A DNA stretch of 64,000 nucleotides. Origin: Lichenibacterium dinghuense (lineage in GTDB: Bacteria > Pseudomonadota > Alphaproteobacteria > Rhizobiales > Beijerinckiaceae). A model generated the notes under the pieces. It was not told where the DNA came from. It was given only the letters and a program-made list of their open reading frames with translations, and ran no database searches. The translations under genes and the position numbers were made by a program. Each line of letters begins with the position of its first letter. The first letter of the stretch is position 1. Of this stretch, positions 1 through 9,156 are shown in pieces. Location: the NCBI RefSeq assembly GCF_021730615.1, contig NZ_JAJLMN010000001.1, positions 1,736,501 through 1,800,500 of the forward strand, read 5' to 3'.

Positions 1-182
1 ACAACCGGCACGGGCGGGCTTGGTTCCGTTTCGCGCCGGGGTGAGCTTCGGCTAAGCCGCTGATCCCGGACGGTTTCGGCGGCCCGTCCCCTCGGCCCAC
101 CCCGGCGCAAGCTCGGCGGCCCACCCTGGCGCCAGGACCGGACCGGCCTCCGCGCGGGGGACGGCCGCGGCGGCGGGACACC

Positions 183-2315
183 ATGAGCATCGCGACCATC
201 ACACCGGCGAGGGCGCCGCAGACCAAAGCCGCGCTCCCCGGCGCCTCCGCCCGCGCCCCGCGGCGCGGCGGCCGCGACGTCGGCTTCGCCATCGGCATCG
301 TGGCGATCCTGTCGATCTTCTTCCTGCCGATCCCGTCCTTCATGATCGACATGGGGCTGGCCTTCTCGATCGCGCTGTCGGTGCTCATCCTGATGGTGGC
401 GCTGTGGATCGAGCGGCCGCTGGAGTTCTCGGCCTTCCCCACCGTGCTGCTGGTCGCCACGCTGCTGCGCCTGTCGCTCAACATCGCCACGACGCGGCTG
501 ATCCTGTCCGACGGCCAGGAGGGCGCCAACGCGGCGGGCTTCATCATCGGGGGCTTCTCGCGCCTCGTGATGGGCGGCGACTTCGTGATCGGGCTGATCG
601 TCTTCGCGATCCTGCTCACCATCAATTTCGTGGTCATCACCAAGGGCGCGACCCGCATCGCCGAGGTCGGCGCCCGCTTCACGCTCGACGCGATCCCCGG
701 CAAGCAGATGGCGATCGACGCCGACCTGTCGGCCGGCCTCATCAACGACAAGGAGGCGCAGCGCCGCCGCCGCGAGCTGGAAGAGGAGAGCGCCTTCTTC
801 GGCTCCATGGACGGCGCCTCGAAGTTCGTGCGCGGCGACGCGGTGGCGGGCCTCATCATCCTGGCCGTCAACGTGTTCGGCGGCATCGTCATCGGCGTCA
901 CGCGCCACGGCATGCCGCTCGGCCAGGCGGCCGACGTCTTCGCCAAGCTGTCGGTCGGCGACGGCCTCGTGTCGCAGATCCCGTCCCTCATCGTGTCGCT
1001 CGGCGCGGCGCTGCTCGTGTCCAAGGGCGGCACGCGCGGCTCGGCCGAGAAGGCGGTGATGAACCAGCTCGTGCACTTCCCGCGCGCGCTGCTGGTCGCG
1101 GCCCTGATGATGTTCCTGCTGGCGCTGGTGCCGGGCCTGCCCTTCCTGCCCTTCGCGGTCCTCGGCGGCCTGATGGCGGCGGCCGGCACCGTGCTGCCGC
1201 GCCGCCTCGCCGCCGCCCGCGCCGCCGAGGCGGTCGAGGCGGCGCAGAAGGCCGACGCCGCCGCGGCGGCCGAGACGCGGGATTCGGTGAAGGAGTTCCT
1301 GCGCACGGCCGAGATCGAGATCGCCATGGGCAAGCAGCTCGCCGCCCGGCTGCTGCCGTCCCAGGCCGAGCTCGCCCACCGCGTCACCAAGATGCGGCGC
1401 AAGTTCGCGCGCCAGTACGGCTTCGTGGTGCCCGAGATCAAGGTGTCGGACAGCGTCGACGTGCCGGCGAAGTCCTACCAGATCCGCATCCACGGCACGG
1501 TGGTGGTGTCGCAGGAGCTGCGCCTCGGCGAGTCGCTGATCATCACCGGCGACGGCCGCAAGCCCGACCTGCCCGGCACGGAGACGCGCGAGCCCGCCTT
1601 CGGCATGAAGGCCCTGTGGGTATCGGACGCCTACGCGGCCGAAGCCAAGCGGCAGAACTTCCAGACCGTCGACACGCTGTCGATCCTGCTCACCCACCTC
1701 AGCGAGGTGATCCGCAACAACCTGTCCCAGCTCCTGTCCTACAAGGACATGCGCGCGCTGCTCGACCGGCTGGAGCCGGAGTACAAGAAGCTGATCGACG
1801 ACATGTGCCCCGGCCAGATCTCGTATTCGGGGCTGCAGGCGGTGCTGAAGCTCCTGCTCGGCGAGCGCGTGTCGATCCGCAACCTCCACCTGATCCTGGA
1901 AGCCATCGCCGAGATCGTGCCCCATTCGCGGCGCTCCGAGCAGGTGGCCGAGCACGTGCGGGTGCGGATGAGCCAGCAGATCTGCGGCGACCTCGCCGAC
2001 GACGGCGTGCTCAAGGTGCTGCGCCTCGGCAACCGCTGGGACCTCGCCTTCCACCAGAGCGTCAAGCGCGACGCCAAGGGCGAGGTGACCGAGTTCGAGC
2101 TCGACCCGCGGCTCGTCGAGCAGTTCGGCCAGGAGGCCTCCGCCGCCATCCGCGAGCGCATGGACGCGGGTCACAGTTTCGTCCTGATCGCGGCGCCCGA
2201 GGTGCGGACCTACGTCCGCATGATCGTGGAGCGCATGTTCGCCACCCTGCCGGTGCTCAGCCACCTCGAAGTCGCCCGCGGCCTGGAGATCAAGCCGCTG
2301 GGCACGGTGTCGTGA
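183..2315 (+). CDS. flhA: Flagellar export apparatus protein FlhA
   Basis: FlhA is the large inner-membrane component of the flagellar type III export gate; its cytoplasmic part forms the nonameric ring that docks substrate-chaperone complexes. The 710-residue product matches the family length. About eight hydrophobic segments lie between residues 35 and 340. Between them is the conserved cytoplasmic loop with [18 protein letters not shown], the FHIPEP-family signature. Residues 370-710 are the soluble C-terminal domain. The N-terminal 30 residues are basic and Ala/Pro-rich. The ATG at 183 is the first start upstream of the conserved membrane domain. The gene is followed, after a palindromic repeat, by fliR and a fliJ-like gene on the same strand, so it heads an export-apparatus operon. 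Identification is secure. Confidence 0.97.
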   Translation: MSIATITPARAPQTKAALPGASARAPRRGGRDVGFAIGIVAILSIFFLPIPSFMIDMGLAFSIALSVLILMVALWIERPLEFSAFPTVLLVATLLRLSLNIATTRLILSDGQEGANAAGFIIGGFSRLVMGGDFVIGLIVFAILLTINFVVITKGATRIAEVGARFTLDAIPGKQMAIDADLSAGLINDKEAQRRRRELEEESAFFGSMDGASKFVRGDAVAGLIILAVNVFGGIVIGVTRHGMPLGQAADVFAKLSVGDGLVSQIPSLIVSLGAALLVSKGGTRGSAEKAVMNQLVHFPRALLVAALMMFLLALVPGLPFLPFAVLGGLMAAAGTVLPRRLAAARAAEAVEAAQKADAAAAAETRDSVKEFLRTAEIEIAMGKQLAARLLPSQAELAHRVTKMRRKFARQYGFVVPEIKVSDSVDVPAKSYQIRIHGTVVVSQELRLGESLIITGDGRKPDLPGTETREPAFGMKALWVSDAYAAEAKRQNFQTVDTLSILLTHLSEVIRNNLSQLLSYKDMRALLDRLEPEYKKLIDDMCPGQISYSGLQAVLKLLLGERVSIRNLHLILEAIAEIVPHSRRSEQVAEHVRVRMSQQICGDLADDGVLKVLRLGNRWDLAFHQSVKRDAKGEVTEFELDPRLVEQFGQEASAAIRERMDAGHSFVLIAAPEVRTYVRMIVERMFATLPVLSHLEVARGLEIKPLGTVS

Positions 2316-2322
2316 GCCCCCT

Positions 2323-2445
2323 CCGTCGTCGTGAGCGCAGCGAAGCGATGCAGCCGGACGGCCCAGGGCGGAGCGCGAGCGCGGCGCCGCGACCCGTCGC
2401 GGCTCCCGACGCTCCTGGATCGCTGCGCTGCGCTCGCGACGACGG
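2323..2445. repeat. Palindromic dispersed repeat between flhA and fliR
   Basis: Two imperfectly complementary arms, at 2323-2353 and 2415-2445, surround about 60 bases. The arms contain GAGCGCAGCGAAGCGAT and, inverted, ATCGCTGCGCTGCGCTC. A related unit lies at 61581-61692. This kind of intergenic palindrome is common in Hyphomicrobiales genomes. When transcribed it would form a long hairpin between flhA and fliR and could affect mRNA stability; that role is inference. Confidence 0.7.
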
Positions 2446-2475
2446 TGAGCCGAGCGGGCGAGGCCGTCGGAAGCG

Positions 2476-3231
2476 ATGAACGACGCCGCCTCCGTCTCGG
2501 TGCTGGCGGCCTTCGTGGTGTTCAGCCGCGTCGGCGCCTGCCTGCTCGTCATGCCGGGCTTCTCGTCGCCGCGCATCCCCGTGCAGGTCCGCCTGTTCAT
2601 CGCGGTGGCGGTGTCGCTGGCGCTGACGCCGCTGCAGATCGACGCCATCCGGCCGATCGTGGCCGACGGGCAGCCGGTCCACCTGCTGCGCGTGATGGCC
2701 TCCGAGCTGTTCATCGGCGCCGCCATCGGGCTGTTCGGGCGCGTGTTCTTCGCCGCCCTGGAGTTCATCGGCGTCGCGGTGGCGATGTCGGTGGGGCTGA
2801 GCGCCAACCTCGGCGCGCCGGTCGAGGCCGACGACACGCTGCCGGCGCTGACCACGCTGCTGACGCTGGCCGCCACCGCGCTGATGTTCCTGACCGACCT
2901 GCACCTCGAAGTGTTCCGCGCCCTCCAGGCCTCCTACGGCAGCCTGCCGGTCGCCGACGGCTTCAGCCCGCGCTTCGCGCTCGACCAGCTCGTGTCCAAG
3001 GCGGCCGCGGCCTTCATGCTGGCGCTGCGGATCGGCAGCCCGTTCCTGATCTTCTCGCTGGTCGTCAACGTCGCCATGGGGCTGGTCGGGCGCCTCGTGC
3101 CCGGCATCCAGAGCTTCTTCCTGTCGACGCCGTTCCTGCTGATCGGCGGGCTGATCCTGCTGTCGATCGTCATCAAGCCCATGCTGCTGATCTTCATCGA
3201 CGCCTTCGGGCGCTTCCTGGTGACGGGATGA
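2476..3231 (+). CDS. fliR: Flagellar biosynthetic protein FliR
   Basis: FliR is an integral-membrane subunit of the FliPQR export-gate core of the flagellar type III secretion system. The product has 251 residues, the usual size, with six or so hydrophobic helices (residues 10-30, 38-58, 70-95, 125-150, 175-210, 212-245). Family features include the RVGACLLVMPGFSSP segment near residue 15 and the strongly hydrophobic C-terminal third. The ATG at 2476 lies 160 bases after flhA, separated by a palindromic repeat. It is probably co-transcribed with flhA and with the fliJ-like gene 28 bases downstream. The order flhA-fliR supports the call. Confidence 0.93.
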   Translation: MNDAASVSVLAAFVVFSRVGACLLVMPGFSSPRIPVQVRLFIAVAVSLALTPLQIDAIRPIVADGQPVHLLRVMASELFIGAAIGLFGRVFFAALEFIGVAVAMSVGLSANLGAPVEADDTLPALTTLLTLAATALMFLTDLHLEVFRALQASYGSLPVADGFSPRFALDQLVSKAAAAFMLALRIGSPFLIFSLVVNVAMGLVGRLVPGIQSFFLSTPFLLIGGLILLSIVIKPMLLIFIDAFGRFLVTG

Positions 3232-3259
3232 GGGACACCGCCGCGGCGAGGTCGCACCC

Positions 3260-3667
3260 GTGACCGACCGCCTCCGCGCCATGAGGCGCGTCCTCGCGGT
3301 GCAGGACGGGCTCAAGCGCTCGGCCGACTGGCGCCTGGCCGAGGCCGAGCGGGCCGCCGCCGACGTCGAGGCCGCGCGGGGCGACCTCGCGCGCTTCCGC
3401 GACGCCGAGCTGCCGACGGGGGCGCTCGCGGCCGCCGCGGCCGCGCAGGCCCGGCGGCTCGACGCGCGCGCCGCCGCCGCCGCCGCCGCGGTCGCGGCCG
3501 GGGCGGAGGCGATGCGCGAGGCGACCGCGCGCCAGAAGCTGTTCGGCAGGGCCGTGGAGGCGCTGGCCCGCGAGGAGGCCGCCGCGCGCGAGCGGCGCGA
3601 CCTGGAGCGGCTCGTCGAGGACCTCGCGGCGGCGGCGTCCCGCGCGCCCCCGCGGCACGAGGGCTGA
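3260..3667 (+). CDS. FliJ-like flagellar export coiled-coil protein
   Basis: A 135-residue protein that is almost entirely helical, charged and Ala/Arg/Glu-rich, consistent with the antiparallel coiled coil of FliJ, the general chaperone/ATPase stalk of flagellar export. The N-terminal segment (RLRAMRRVLAVQDGLKR) resembles the start of alphaproteobacterial FliJ-like proteins. It begins with GTG at 3260, with a GAGG about nine bases upstream, and follows fliR by 28 bases. Position in an flhA-fliR operon is the main support, because coiled coils are weak evidence for homology. It ends at tandem hairpins that separate it from the convergent kinase gene. Confidence 0.6.
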   Translation: MTDRLRAMRRVLAVQDGLKRSADWRLAEAERAAADVEAARGDLARFRDAELPTGALAAAAAAQARRLDARAAAAAAAVAAGAEAMREATARQKLFGRAVEALAREEAAARERRDLERLVEDLAAAASRAPPRHEG

Positions 3668-3682
3668 CCGCCGCCGTCATAT

Positions 3683-3785
3683 GAAATCCGTTCGATCCCT
3701 TCGGGATGCGGATTTCGGCTTCGCTCATGCGCCGCGCGGGCTGGTGATACGGCACCCCGGCCTGTTCGGCCGGATACCGTATCAC
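3683..3785. terminator. Tandem hairpins between convergent genes
   Basis: Two strong stem-loops lie back to back. The first (3683-3716) pairs GAAATCCG with CGGATTTC around an inner GATCCC-TTC-GGGAT stem. The second (3744-3785) pairs GTGATACGG with CCGTATCAC and contains an inner CCGGCC/GGCCGG stem. The second one overlaps the stop codon of the minus-strand kinase gene. They probably act as a bidirectional terminator between the fliJ-like gene and the kinase, although no long T tract follows. Confidence 0.5.
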
Positions 3786-6700
3786 ACGAGGTTCAGCAGC
3801 GCGACCTCGTCGGTCAGCGGCATCCGGACCGTGCAGCGGAGCCCGGCGGCGTCGAAGTCGAGCGCGCATTCGGCCCTGAGGTCGTAGGCGAGCGTGTGCT
3901 CCAGGAGTTCCATCCCGAACCCCCGGCGGCCGCCGGACACGTCGACCGGGGGGCCCCCGACCTCCTGCCACGTGAAGGTCAGCCGCGACGCGCCGTTCCC
4001 GCCGTCGGGGCGTCCGATGCGCCAGATCACGTCCACGTGGCCTTCGGCCGACAGCGCCCCGTGCTTCACGGCGTTGATGGCGAGTTCGTGGATTGCGAGC
4101 CCCAGCGTTTCGGCCGCCTTCGACTTCAGGCGCACGACCGGGCCGGAGATGCGCCAATGCGCCGCTCCGGCGTTGCGGTAGGCGGCGAGCTCGTCCCGCA
4201 CGAGCTGTTCGAGGTCGACGCCCGCCTCGGGGTCGCGCGTCACGAGCGCCTGGGTGCGGGCGAAGGCGGCGAGGCGCCCGTCGAGGTTCTCGGCGAAGTC
4301 GTCCACCGTGCCGCTCGACTCGGCCGTGCGGCGCGCGATGGTCCGCACCACGCTCAGCGTGTTGCGCACGCGGTGCTGGAGCTCGGCCAGCAGCAGCTTG
4401 CCCCGCTCCTCGGCCCGGCTCATGGCGGTGACGTCGACGAAGGTCATCACCGCGCCGGCGATGAAGTTGTCGACGCTGCGGTAGGGCAGGATGCGGACGA
4501 TGTAGCGGGTGTTGGTGTCGGGCGCGACCATCTCCCGCTCGACCGTGGACAGCGTGCGCAGCACGCGGCGCACGTCCTCGAACAGGTCCTCGATCGGCAC
4601 CCGCGCCTTGATGTGGGAGACCGGCCGGCCGATGTCGGTCTCGACGAGGTGGAACACCTGCGTCACCGCCGGCGTGTAGTTCATCACCTGCAGGTCGTTG
4701 TCGAGGAACACCGTCGCGATCTGGGTGGATTCGAGGAAGTTCTTGAGGTCGCTGGTGGCGCGGGTGAGGTCCTGGACGCGGTGCGCCAGCTCGCCGTTGA
4801 CGGTGGTCAGCTCCTCGTTGACCGACTGCAGCTCCTCGCGCGAGGTTTCCAGCTCCTCGTTGGCGGATTGAAGCTCCTCGTTCAGCGACTGGAACTCTTC
4901 GTTGGAGGACTTCAGCTCCTCGTTTGTGCTTTCGAGTTCCTCGATGGTCGCCTGGAGGCGGTCGCGCGAGTCGCGCAGCTCGGTTTCGAGGCGCTCGACG
5001 TGCTCGCTGCGCACCAGCGCGCCGCCGTCCCGCTCGGCCCTGTCGCTCGGCTGCGCCGGGCCGTCCTTGAACAGCACCATCAGGTGGTGCGGCCCCTCCG
5101 CCCGCTCCTCGATCGGCTCGACCGTGATGTCGACCAGGATCGAGCTGCCGTTGCGGCCGAGCTGCACGCGCTCGGCCAGGGCCGTGCGGCCCGTCTCGAC
5201 CGCGCGGCCGAGCACGGCCCTGAGCTCCAGGCGCAGGTCGCGATGGACGAGGTTCAGCAGATCAAGGCTGGCGGCCCCGGTGGCCGGCTCCAGGTAGCGC
5301 CCCGTGCGCCCGGAGAAGTTCACCACCTCGAAGTGCTCGTTGACGATGAGGTAGGCCGGCGCGTAGCGCTCGGCGATGCGCTGCGCCCGCCGCTCCAGCC
5401 CCTGGTCGGGAGGGTTGGTGCGGGCCGGCAGGGCGCGCAGCTCCGCGCCCAGGCGCGCGACGCCCATGCCGATGGGGAACTCGGGCGGCAGGCGGGTGCC
5501 GGTGTCCAGCCGCTTGAAGATGCGGGCGCGGCGGTCCACCGGCACGAACAGCTTCGGGTGGCGGGTGACGTTCTCGGAGTTGCCGAGGAACAGGTAGCGG
5601 TCGGGCAGCAGCGCGAAGTGGAACAGCGGGATCACCCGGTTCTGCAGATCGGCGTTCAGGTAGATGAGCAGGTTGCGGCACGACACGATGTCGAGCTTGG
5701 AGAAGGGCGCGTCCTTGATGACGTTGTGCTGCGAGAAGATGCACATCTCCCGCAGGTCCTTCACCACGCAATAGGTGTCGCCCTCGCGCACGAACCAGCG
5801 CGCCAGCCGCTCGGGCGTGACGTCCTCCTCGATGGCGGTGCGGTAGCGGCCGACCCGTGCGGAGGCCAAGGCGCGCCCGTCGATGTCGGTCGCGAAGATC
5901 TGCACCTGCGGCACCGATTCGAGGGTCGCCATGTGTTCGCGCAGCAGGATGCCGATCGAATAGGCCTCCTCGCCGGTGGCGCAGCCGAGCACCCACACGC
6001 GCACCTGCTGGCCCGAGCCCTTCCCCGCGAACAGCCGGGGGATGATCTGGCTTCCCAGGATGTCGAATTCCTGCTTGTCCCGGAAGAACTGCGTGACGCC
6101 GATCAGGAGGTCGTTGAAGAGGTACTGCACCTCGTGCTTGTCCGCGGACAGGTGCTCGACGTAGGCGTCGATCTCGTCGATCTGCACCACCTTCATCCGG
6201 CGCTGGACGCGGCGCAGGAAGGTGTTCTGCTTGTAGCCGTGGAAGTCGTTGCCGGTCCTGTTGCGCAGGACGTCGGCGATGCGGCCGAGGGCCTCCGTGG
6301 CGGCGGCCAGCGTGGCGTCGAAGTCCCGGCGCTCCCCCGCCCGGCGCAGGTGGCGCACGTAGACGCGGACGTGCTCGGTGATGTCCTCGGGCGGCAGCAG
6401 GAAGTCCGCCAGCGCGGCCGGCGAGTTGCTGTTCTCGAGGTGCTCGTGCTCGGGGTCCGGCCGGACCGCGATCGTGAGGCCGCCCTGGTCCTTCAGGGCC
6501 GCCATGCCGAGCGTGCCGTCGCCGCCCGTGCCGGCCAGCATCACCCCGACGGCTTCCTCGCCCCGGTCCTCGGCCAGGGACACCAGGAAGCTGTCGATCG
6601 TGCCGCGCAGGCCCGGTATCTGCTCGGCCTTGCGCACCGAGAAATGTCCGTCCTGGACCGTGGTGATCCGGTCGGGCTCGCACAGGTAGACGGTCCCGCC

Positions 6701-6958
6701 GGCGACCGGCAGGCCCTGCTCGACCGGCATGACCTCGATGTGGTCGACGCGGTCCAGGGTTTCGCGCATCGCCGCCTCGTTCAGCGCCTCGCGGTGCTGG
6801 ACGACGAGCACGACCGCCAAGGCGGCGTCCGGCCGATAGCCGGAGAAGAAGCGCTCGATGTTGTCCGGGGCCGCCGCCGAGGCGCCGACGCCGACGATGA
6901 TCGGCACCTCGCGGAAACGCGCCGGTGTGGAAGGCGGGGAGCCGTCGGTGTCCGCCAT
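3782..6958 (-). CDS. CheB/CheR fusion sensor histidine kinase (PAS, HWE-type)
   Basis: A 1058-residue multidomain signalling protein. Domains in order: CheB methylesterase-like (about 18-205, with a conserved QH and the AGTGGDGTLGM loop); CheR methyltransferase (about 225-500, SAM motif GCATGEEAYSI and SCRNLLIY); a PAS region (about 540-660); a long Glu-rich coiled coil (about 690-780, repeated NEEL units); a second PAS (about 790-900); and an HWE/HisKA_2 kinase (H-box ELQHRVRNTL, N-box HELAINAVKHGALS, WQE, then RRGFGMELLEHTL). In the CheB part the usual GG after the nucleophile Ser is AA (GASAAAPDN), so esterase activity is uncertain. The ATG at 6958 precedes the CheB domain directly; longer in-frame reading upstream is low-complexity. 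Neighbours are a coiled-coil protein, a stand-alone CheB and a divergent receiver, which suggests one stress or chemosensory pathway. The output is unknown. Confidence 0.9.
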   Translation of the reverse strand: MADTDGSPPSTPARFREVPIIVGVGASAAAPDNIERFFSGYRPDAALAVVLVVQHREALNEAAMRETLDRVDHIEVMPVEQGLPVAGGTVYLCEPDRITTVQDGHFSVRKAEQIPGLRGTIDSFLVSLAEDRGEEAVGVMLAGTGGDGTLGMAALKDQGGLTIAVRPDPEHEHLENSNSPAALADFLLPPEDITEHVRVYVRHLRRAGERRDFDATLAAATEALGRIADVLRNRTGNDFHGYKQNTFLRRVQRRMKVVQIDEIDAYVEHLSADKHEVQYLFNDLLIGVTQFFRDKQEFDILGSQIIPRLFAGKGSGQQVRVWVLGCATGEEAYSIGILLREHMATLESVPQVQIFATDIDGRALASARVGRYRTAIEEDVTPERLARWFVREGDTYCVVKDLREMCIFSQHNVIKDAPFSKLDIVSCRNLLIYLNADLQNRVIPLFHFALLPDRYLFLGNSENVTRHPKLFVPVDRRARIFKRLDTGTRLPPEFPIGMGVARLGAELRALPARTNPPDQGLERRAQRIAERYAPAYLIVNEHFEVVNFSGRTGRYLEPATGAASLDLLNLVHRDLRLELRAVLGRAVETGRTALAERVQLGRNGSSILVDITVEPIEERAEGPHHLMVLFKDGPAQPSDRAERDGGALVRSEHVERLETELRDSRDRLQATIEELESTNEELKSSNEEFQSLNEELQSANEELETSREELQSVNEELTTVNGELAHRVQDLTRATSDLKNFLESTQIATVFLDNDLQVMNYTPAVTQVFHLVETDIGRPVSHIKARVPIEDLFEDVRRVLRTLSTVEREMVAPDTNTRYIVRILPYRSVDNFIAGAVMTFVDVTAMSRAEERGKLLLAELQHRVRNTLSVVRTIARRTAESSGTVDDFAENLDGRLAAFARTQALVTRDPEAGVDLEQLVRDELAAYRNAGAAHWRISGPVVRLKSKAAETLGLAIHELAINAVKHGALSAEGHVDVIWRIGRPDGGNGASRLTFTWQEVGGPPVDVSGGRRGFGMELLEHTLAYDLRAECALDFDAAGLRCTVRMPLTDEVALLNLV

Positions 6959-7119
6959 CGCGGCCTCGTCGCATGGGCTGGGGAGCGCGGGAGCGCTGTC
7001 GCGTCTTCGACTTACGACAGGTGGAAGGTCGGGAAAAGGCGCGATCGGGCGGGGCCGGTCCGGCCCTCCGCCGGCCGGCGAGATTTCGGCGGTCGGCAGG
7101 GCGCGCCGCCGGGCGGCGC

Positions 7120-7425
7120 CTACCCAGGAGTCACACCGCTCGGCACGTCCGGCGGCGGCGCGAGGGTCGACGACTTGGCTTCCAGGTAGCCGACGCGCTG
7201 CAGGATCAGGACGCGGTGCTGCTGCCACTGGTGCAGCGTTTCGCGCATGAGCCGCAGCAGGCGTTCCGCTTCCCTCACGTCCGCTCCCCTGGACCGGAGG
7301 TCGGACACGAGCCGGTCCTGCGCCTGGACGCGCAGCCGTCCCTGGAGGACATCGCGGTCGGCCCTGGCCAGGACCTCACGCTCGCGGGCGAGTTCAGACC
7401 GAGCATCCATCACCGCGTCACCCAT
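7120..7425 (-). CDS. Small coiled-coil protein of unknown function
   Basis: A 101-residue charged protein (96 residues if the second ATG at 7410 is used). Residues 8-80 are predicted helical with heptad-like spacing of Leu and Arg (REREVLARADRDVLQ, then LRLMRETLHQWQQHRVLI). The tail is Pro-rich. I recognise no family. It starts 14 bases after the stop of the CheB-like gene and is on the same strand as the large kinase, so the three probably form one transcript. The start is ambiguous, since neither ATG has a strong ribosome-binding site. A role as an adaptor for the kinase is only a guess. Confidence 0.65.
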   Translation of the reverse strand: MGDAVMDARSELAREREVLARADRDVLQGRLRVQAQDRLVSDLRSRGADVREAERLLRLMRETLHQWQQHRVLILQRVGYLEAKSSTLAPPPDVPSGVTPG

Positions 7426-7439
7426 CGGTCGCACCGGGA

Positions 7440-8453
7440 TCATCCGTCGGAGGGGTCCTCGTCCGGGGCGTCGCGCATGGACCGCAACACCGCCTGCCGG
7501 ATCGTCTCGGCATTGGACCGATATTCCGCGGCGCGCGCCTCGTACATCTCGGCGACGGCGCGCCGCCCGCTGTGGCGCCCCTCCTCGGCCATGCGGTGGA
7601 CGAGTTCGGCCCGCTCCTCGATGATGCGCAGGGCGACCCGCAGCGCCTCGTCGACCCGGCCCTCCTGCTCCTGGGCCAGCGCGTCGGCCGCATAACCGTG
7701 GCCGACCTGGCAGCGGAACCGCAGCGGGCCGTGCGTCCGCACCTTCGACAGCACGCCGCCGCAACTCGGGCAGGTCAGGGCCACGGGGTCGGCGATGGCG
7801 GCCAGCCGATCGGAGCCGATGCGCTCCCCGGCCGCGATCGCGACCTCCAGCCGCAGCTCGGGCGGGATCGGCAGCGCCGTCCCGGCGGCCTCCTGTGCCA
7901 AGTCGGACAGCACGTCGCCGAGGCGGGCGCCCGGCACGCACAGGTCCACGGTGGCGGCTTCGAGGGCGCGGCGCGGCATCTCGTCGGCGGCCGCGTCGCT
8001 CGGGTCCTGCACCAGCGCCAGGCCGCCGCAGCGCTTGATGGCGCTGAGGCCGGAGGCGCCGTCGGACAGGAGGCCGCTCAGCACGACGCCGATCACCCGC
8101 GGGCCGTGCGCGATGGCGGCGGAGCGGAACAGCGGGTCGATGGCGGGCCGCACCATGTTCTCGCGCGGGCCGCGGCCGAGCCGGATGCGGCCGTCGTCGA
8201 CCAGCATGTGGTGGTCCGGCGCGCCGATGTAGACGTGGCCCCGCTCGATCCTCATCCCGTCCTCGGCCTGCCGCACCGGCAGGGGACCGGCGGCGGCCGC
8301 CACGGTGGACAGCATGCCGAGGCCGCGGGCCGGGATGTGCAGGACGATCAGCACGGCCGCCGGAAGGCCCGCCGGCAGGCTGCCGAGGATCTGCTTGAGG
8401 GGGGCCGTGGCGCCGGCCGAGCCCCCGATGACGATGAGGTCGCGGTTGCCCAT
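7440..8453 (-). CDS. Stand-alone CheB-type methylesterase with zinc-ribbon tail
   Basis: A 337-residue CheB C-terminal domain without a receiver. The catalytic elements are visible: GGSAGATAPL around the nucleophile Ser (about residue 11), LHIPARGLGML with the His (about 38), and VLSGLLSDGASGL with the Asp (about 130). The C-terminal part has a CPSCGG pair and a later Cys (FRCQVGHGY), resembling a one-sided zinc ribbon. Family members remove methyl groups or deamidate chemoreceptor glutamates. Without a receiver, control must come from elsewhere, perhaps from the neighbouring CheB/CheR kinase. The ATG at 8453 is followed directly by the conserved fold. The gene is divergent from the response regulator at 8576, with 122 bases between them. 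Confidence 0.85.
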   Translation of the reverse strand: MGNRDLIVIGGSAGATAPLKQILGSLPAGLPAAVLIVLHIPARGLGMLSTVAAAAGPLPVRQAEDGMRIERGHVYIGAPDHHMLVDDGRIRLGRGPRENMVRPAIDPLFRSAAIAHGPRVIGVVLSGLLSDGASGLSAIKRCGGLALVQDPSDAAADEMPRRALEAATVDLCVPGARLGDVLSDLAQEAAGTALPIPPELRLEVAIAAGERIGSDRLAAIADPVALTCPSCGGVLSKVRTHGPLRFRCQVGHGYAADALAQEQEGRVDEALRVALRIIEERAELVHRMAEEGRHSGRRAVAEMYEARAAEYRSNAETIRQAVLRSMRDAPDEDPSDG

Positions 8454-8522
8454 CGATCGATCCCTCCGGCCTGTTCGGGGTGACAGTCCCCCGCCACAGC
8501 CGATGTTCCCCCTGGCCCGGAC

Positions 8523-8548
8523 GGAACAATGATAATCCCGGCCGGTTC
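8523..8548 (+). promoter_or_regulatory. Candidate EcfG (general stress response) promoter
   Basis: GGAAC at 8523-8527 is followed after 16 bases by GGTT (8544-8547). This fits the published alphaproteobacterial EcfG consensus (GGAAC, 16-17 bases, CGTT) except for one base in the -10. Transcription would start about 20 bases before the ribosome-binding site of the response regulator at 8576. The match is by eye only. Confidence 0.5.
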
Positions 8549-8575
8549 AAAAATCGAACACATCCGGGGGACGCC

Positions 8576-8971
8576 ATGGATGAAAGTCGAGCAGACGGCG
8601 CGCTGGCCGCGCTCCGGGGGCTGACCATCCTGGTCGTCGAGGACGAATATTTCCTCGCGACCGAGATCAGCCGGAAGCTGCAGAAGGCGGGCGTCGCGGT
8701 GGTGGGCCCCTTCCCGGCGGTCGAGGACGCCTTGAAGGCCGTCGAGGGGGGCAGGATCCTCGATGCGGCCCTGCTCGACATCAACCTCCGGGGCAACATG
8801 GTCTACCCGGTGGCGGACCTGCTGCGCCAGCGCGGCACGCCCATCGTGTTCATGACGGGCTACGACAGGGCGGCCCTGCCCCCGGCCTACCGGGACGTCC
8901 CGCTCTGCGACAAGCCGGTGGAGGTCGCGGACCTCGTCCGCCACGTCGCCGGGCGGCCCTCCGGCGCCTGA
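8576..8971 (+). CDS. Single-domain response regulator (FAT GUY type)
   Basis: A 131-residue receiver domain with no output domain. Residues VVEDE near 22-26 hold the acidic pair, LLDIN near 64 the phosphoacceptor Asp, FMTGYD near 97-102 the conserved Thr region, and DKPV near 115 the Lys. The FxTGY pattern is the hallmark of the FAT GUY family of single-domain regulators, which act with HWE/HisKA2 kinases in the general stress response of alphaproteobacteria. The ATG at 8576 has a GGGGGA ribosome-binding site 5 bases upstream. The gene is divergent from the CheB-like gene and has an EcfG-like promoter. It is probably a phosphorylation partner or sink for the neighbouring kinase; that is inference. 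Confidence 0.87.
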   Translation: MDESRADGALAALRGLTILVVEDEYFLATEISRKLQKAGVAVVGPFPAVEDALKAVEGGRILDAALLDINLRGNMVYPVADLLRQRGTPIVFMTGYDRAALPPAYRDVPLCDKPVEVADLVRHVAGRPSGA

Positions 8972-9156
8972 CGGCCGCGGCGGCGGGCAGGCGCCGGAGG
9001 GCCCGCTGTTGCGCCGCGGCATGGATCGGCGCTATCGTCGGACCAATCGACTGGACCCGGTGAGACCCCGGGTGGCTCCTCCGGCCGCCGATCCGCCGGA
9101 CCACGCAGGGGGTTCCGCCGCGCAGCGCGCCGGCCGTCCCCGCGAGACTCTCATCC

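Noticed and set aside
3896-7189. A plus-strand open frame of over 1000 codons opposite the CheB/CheR kinase
   Set aside because: Antisense frames stay open in high-GC genes; its composition is His/Val/Arg/Asp-rich without any motif, while the minus frame has full catalytic motifs.
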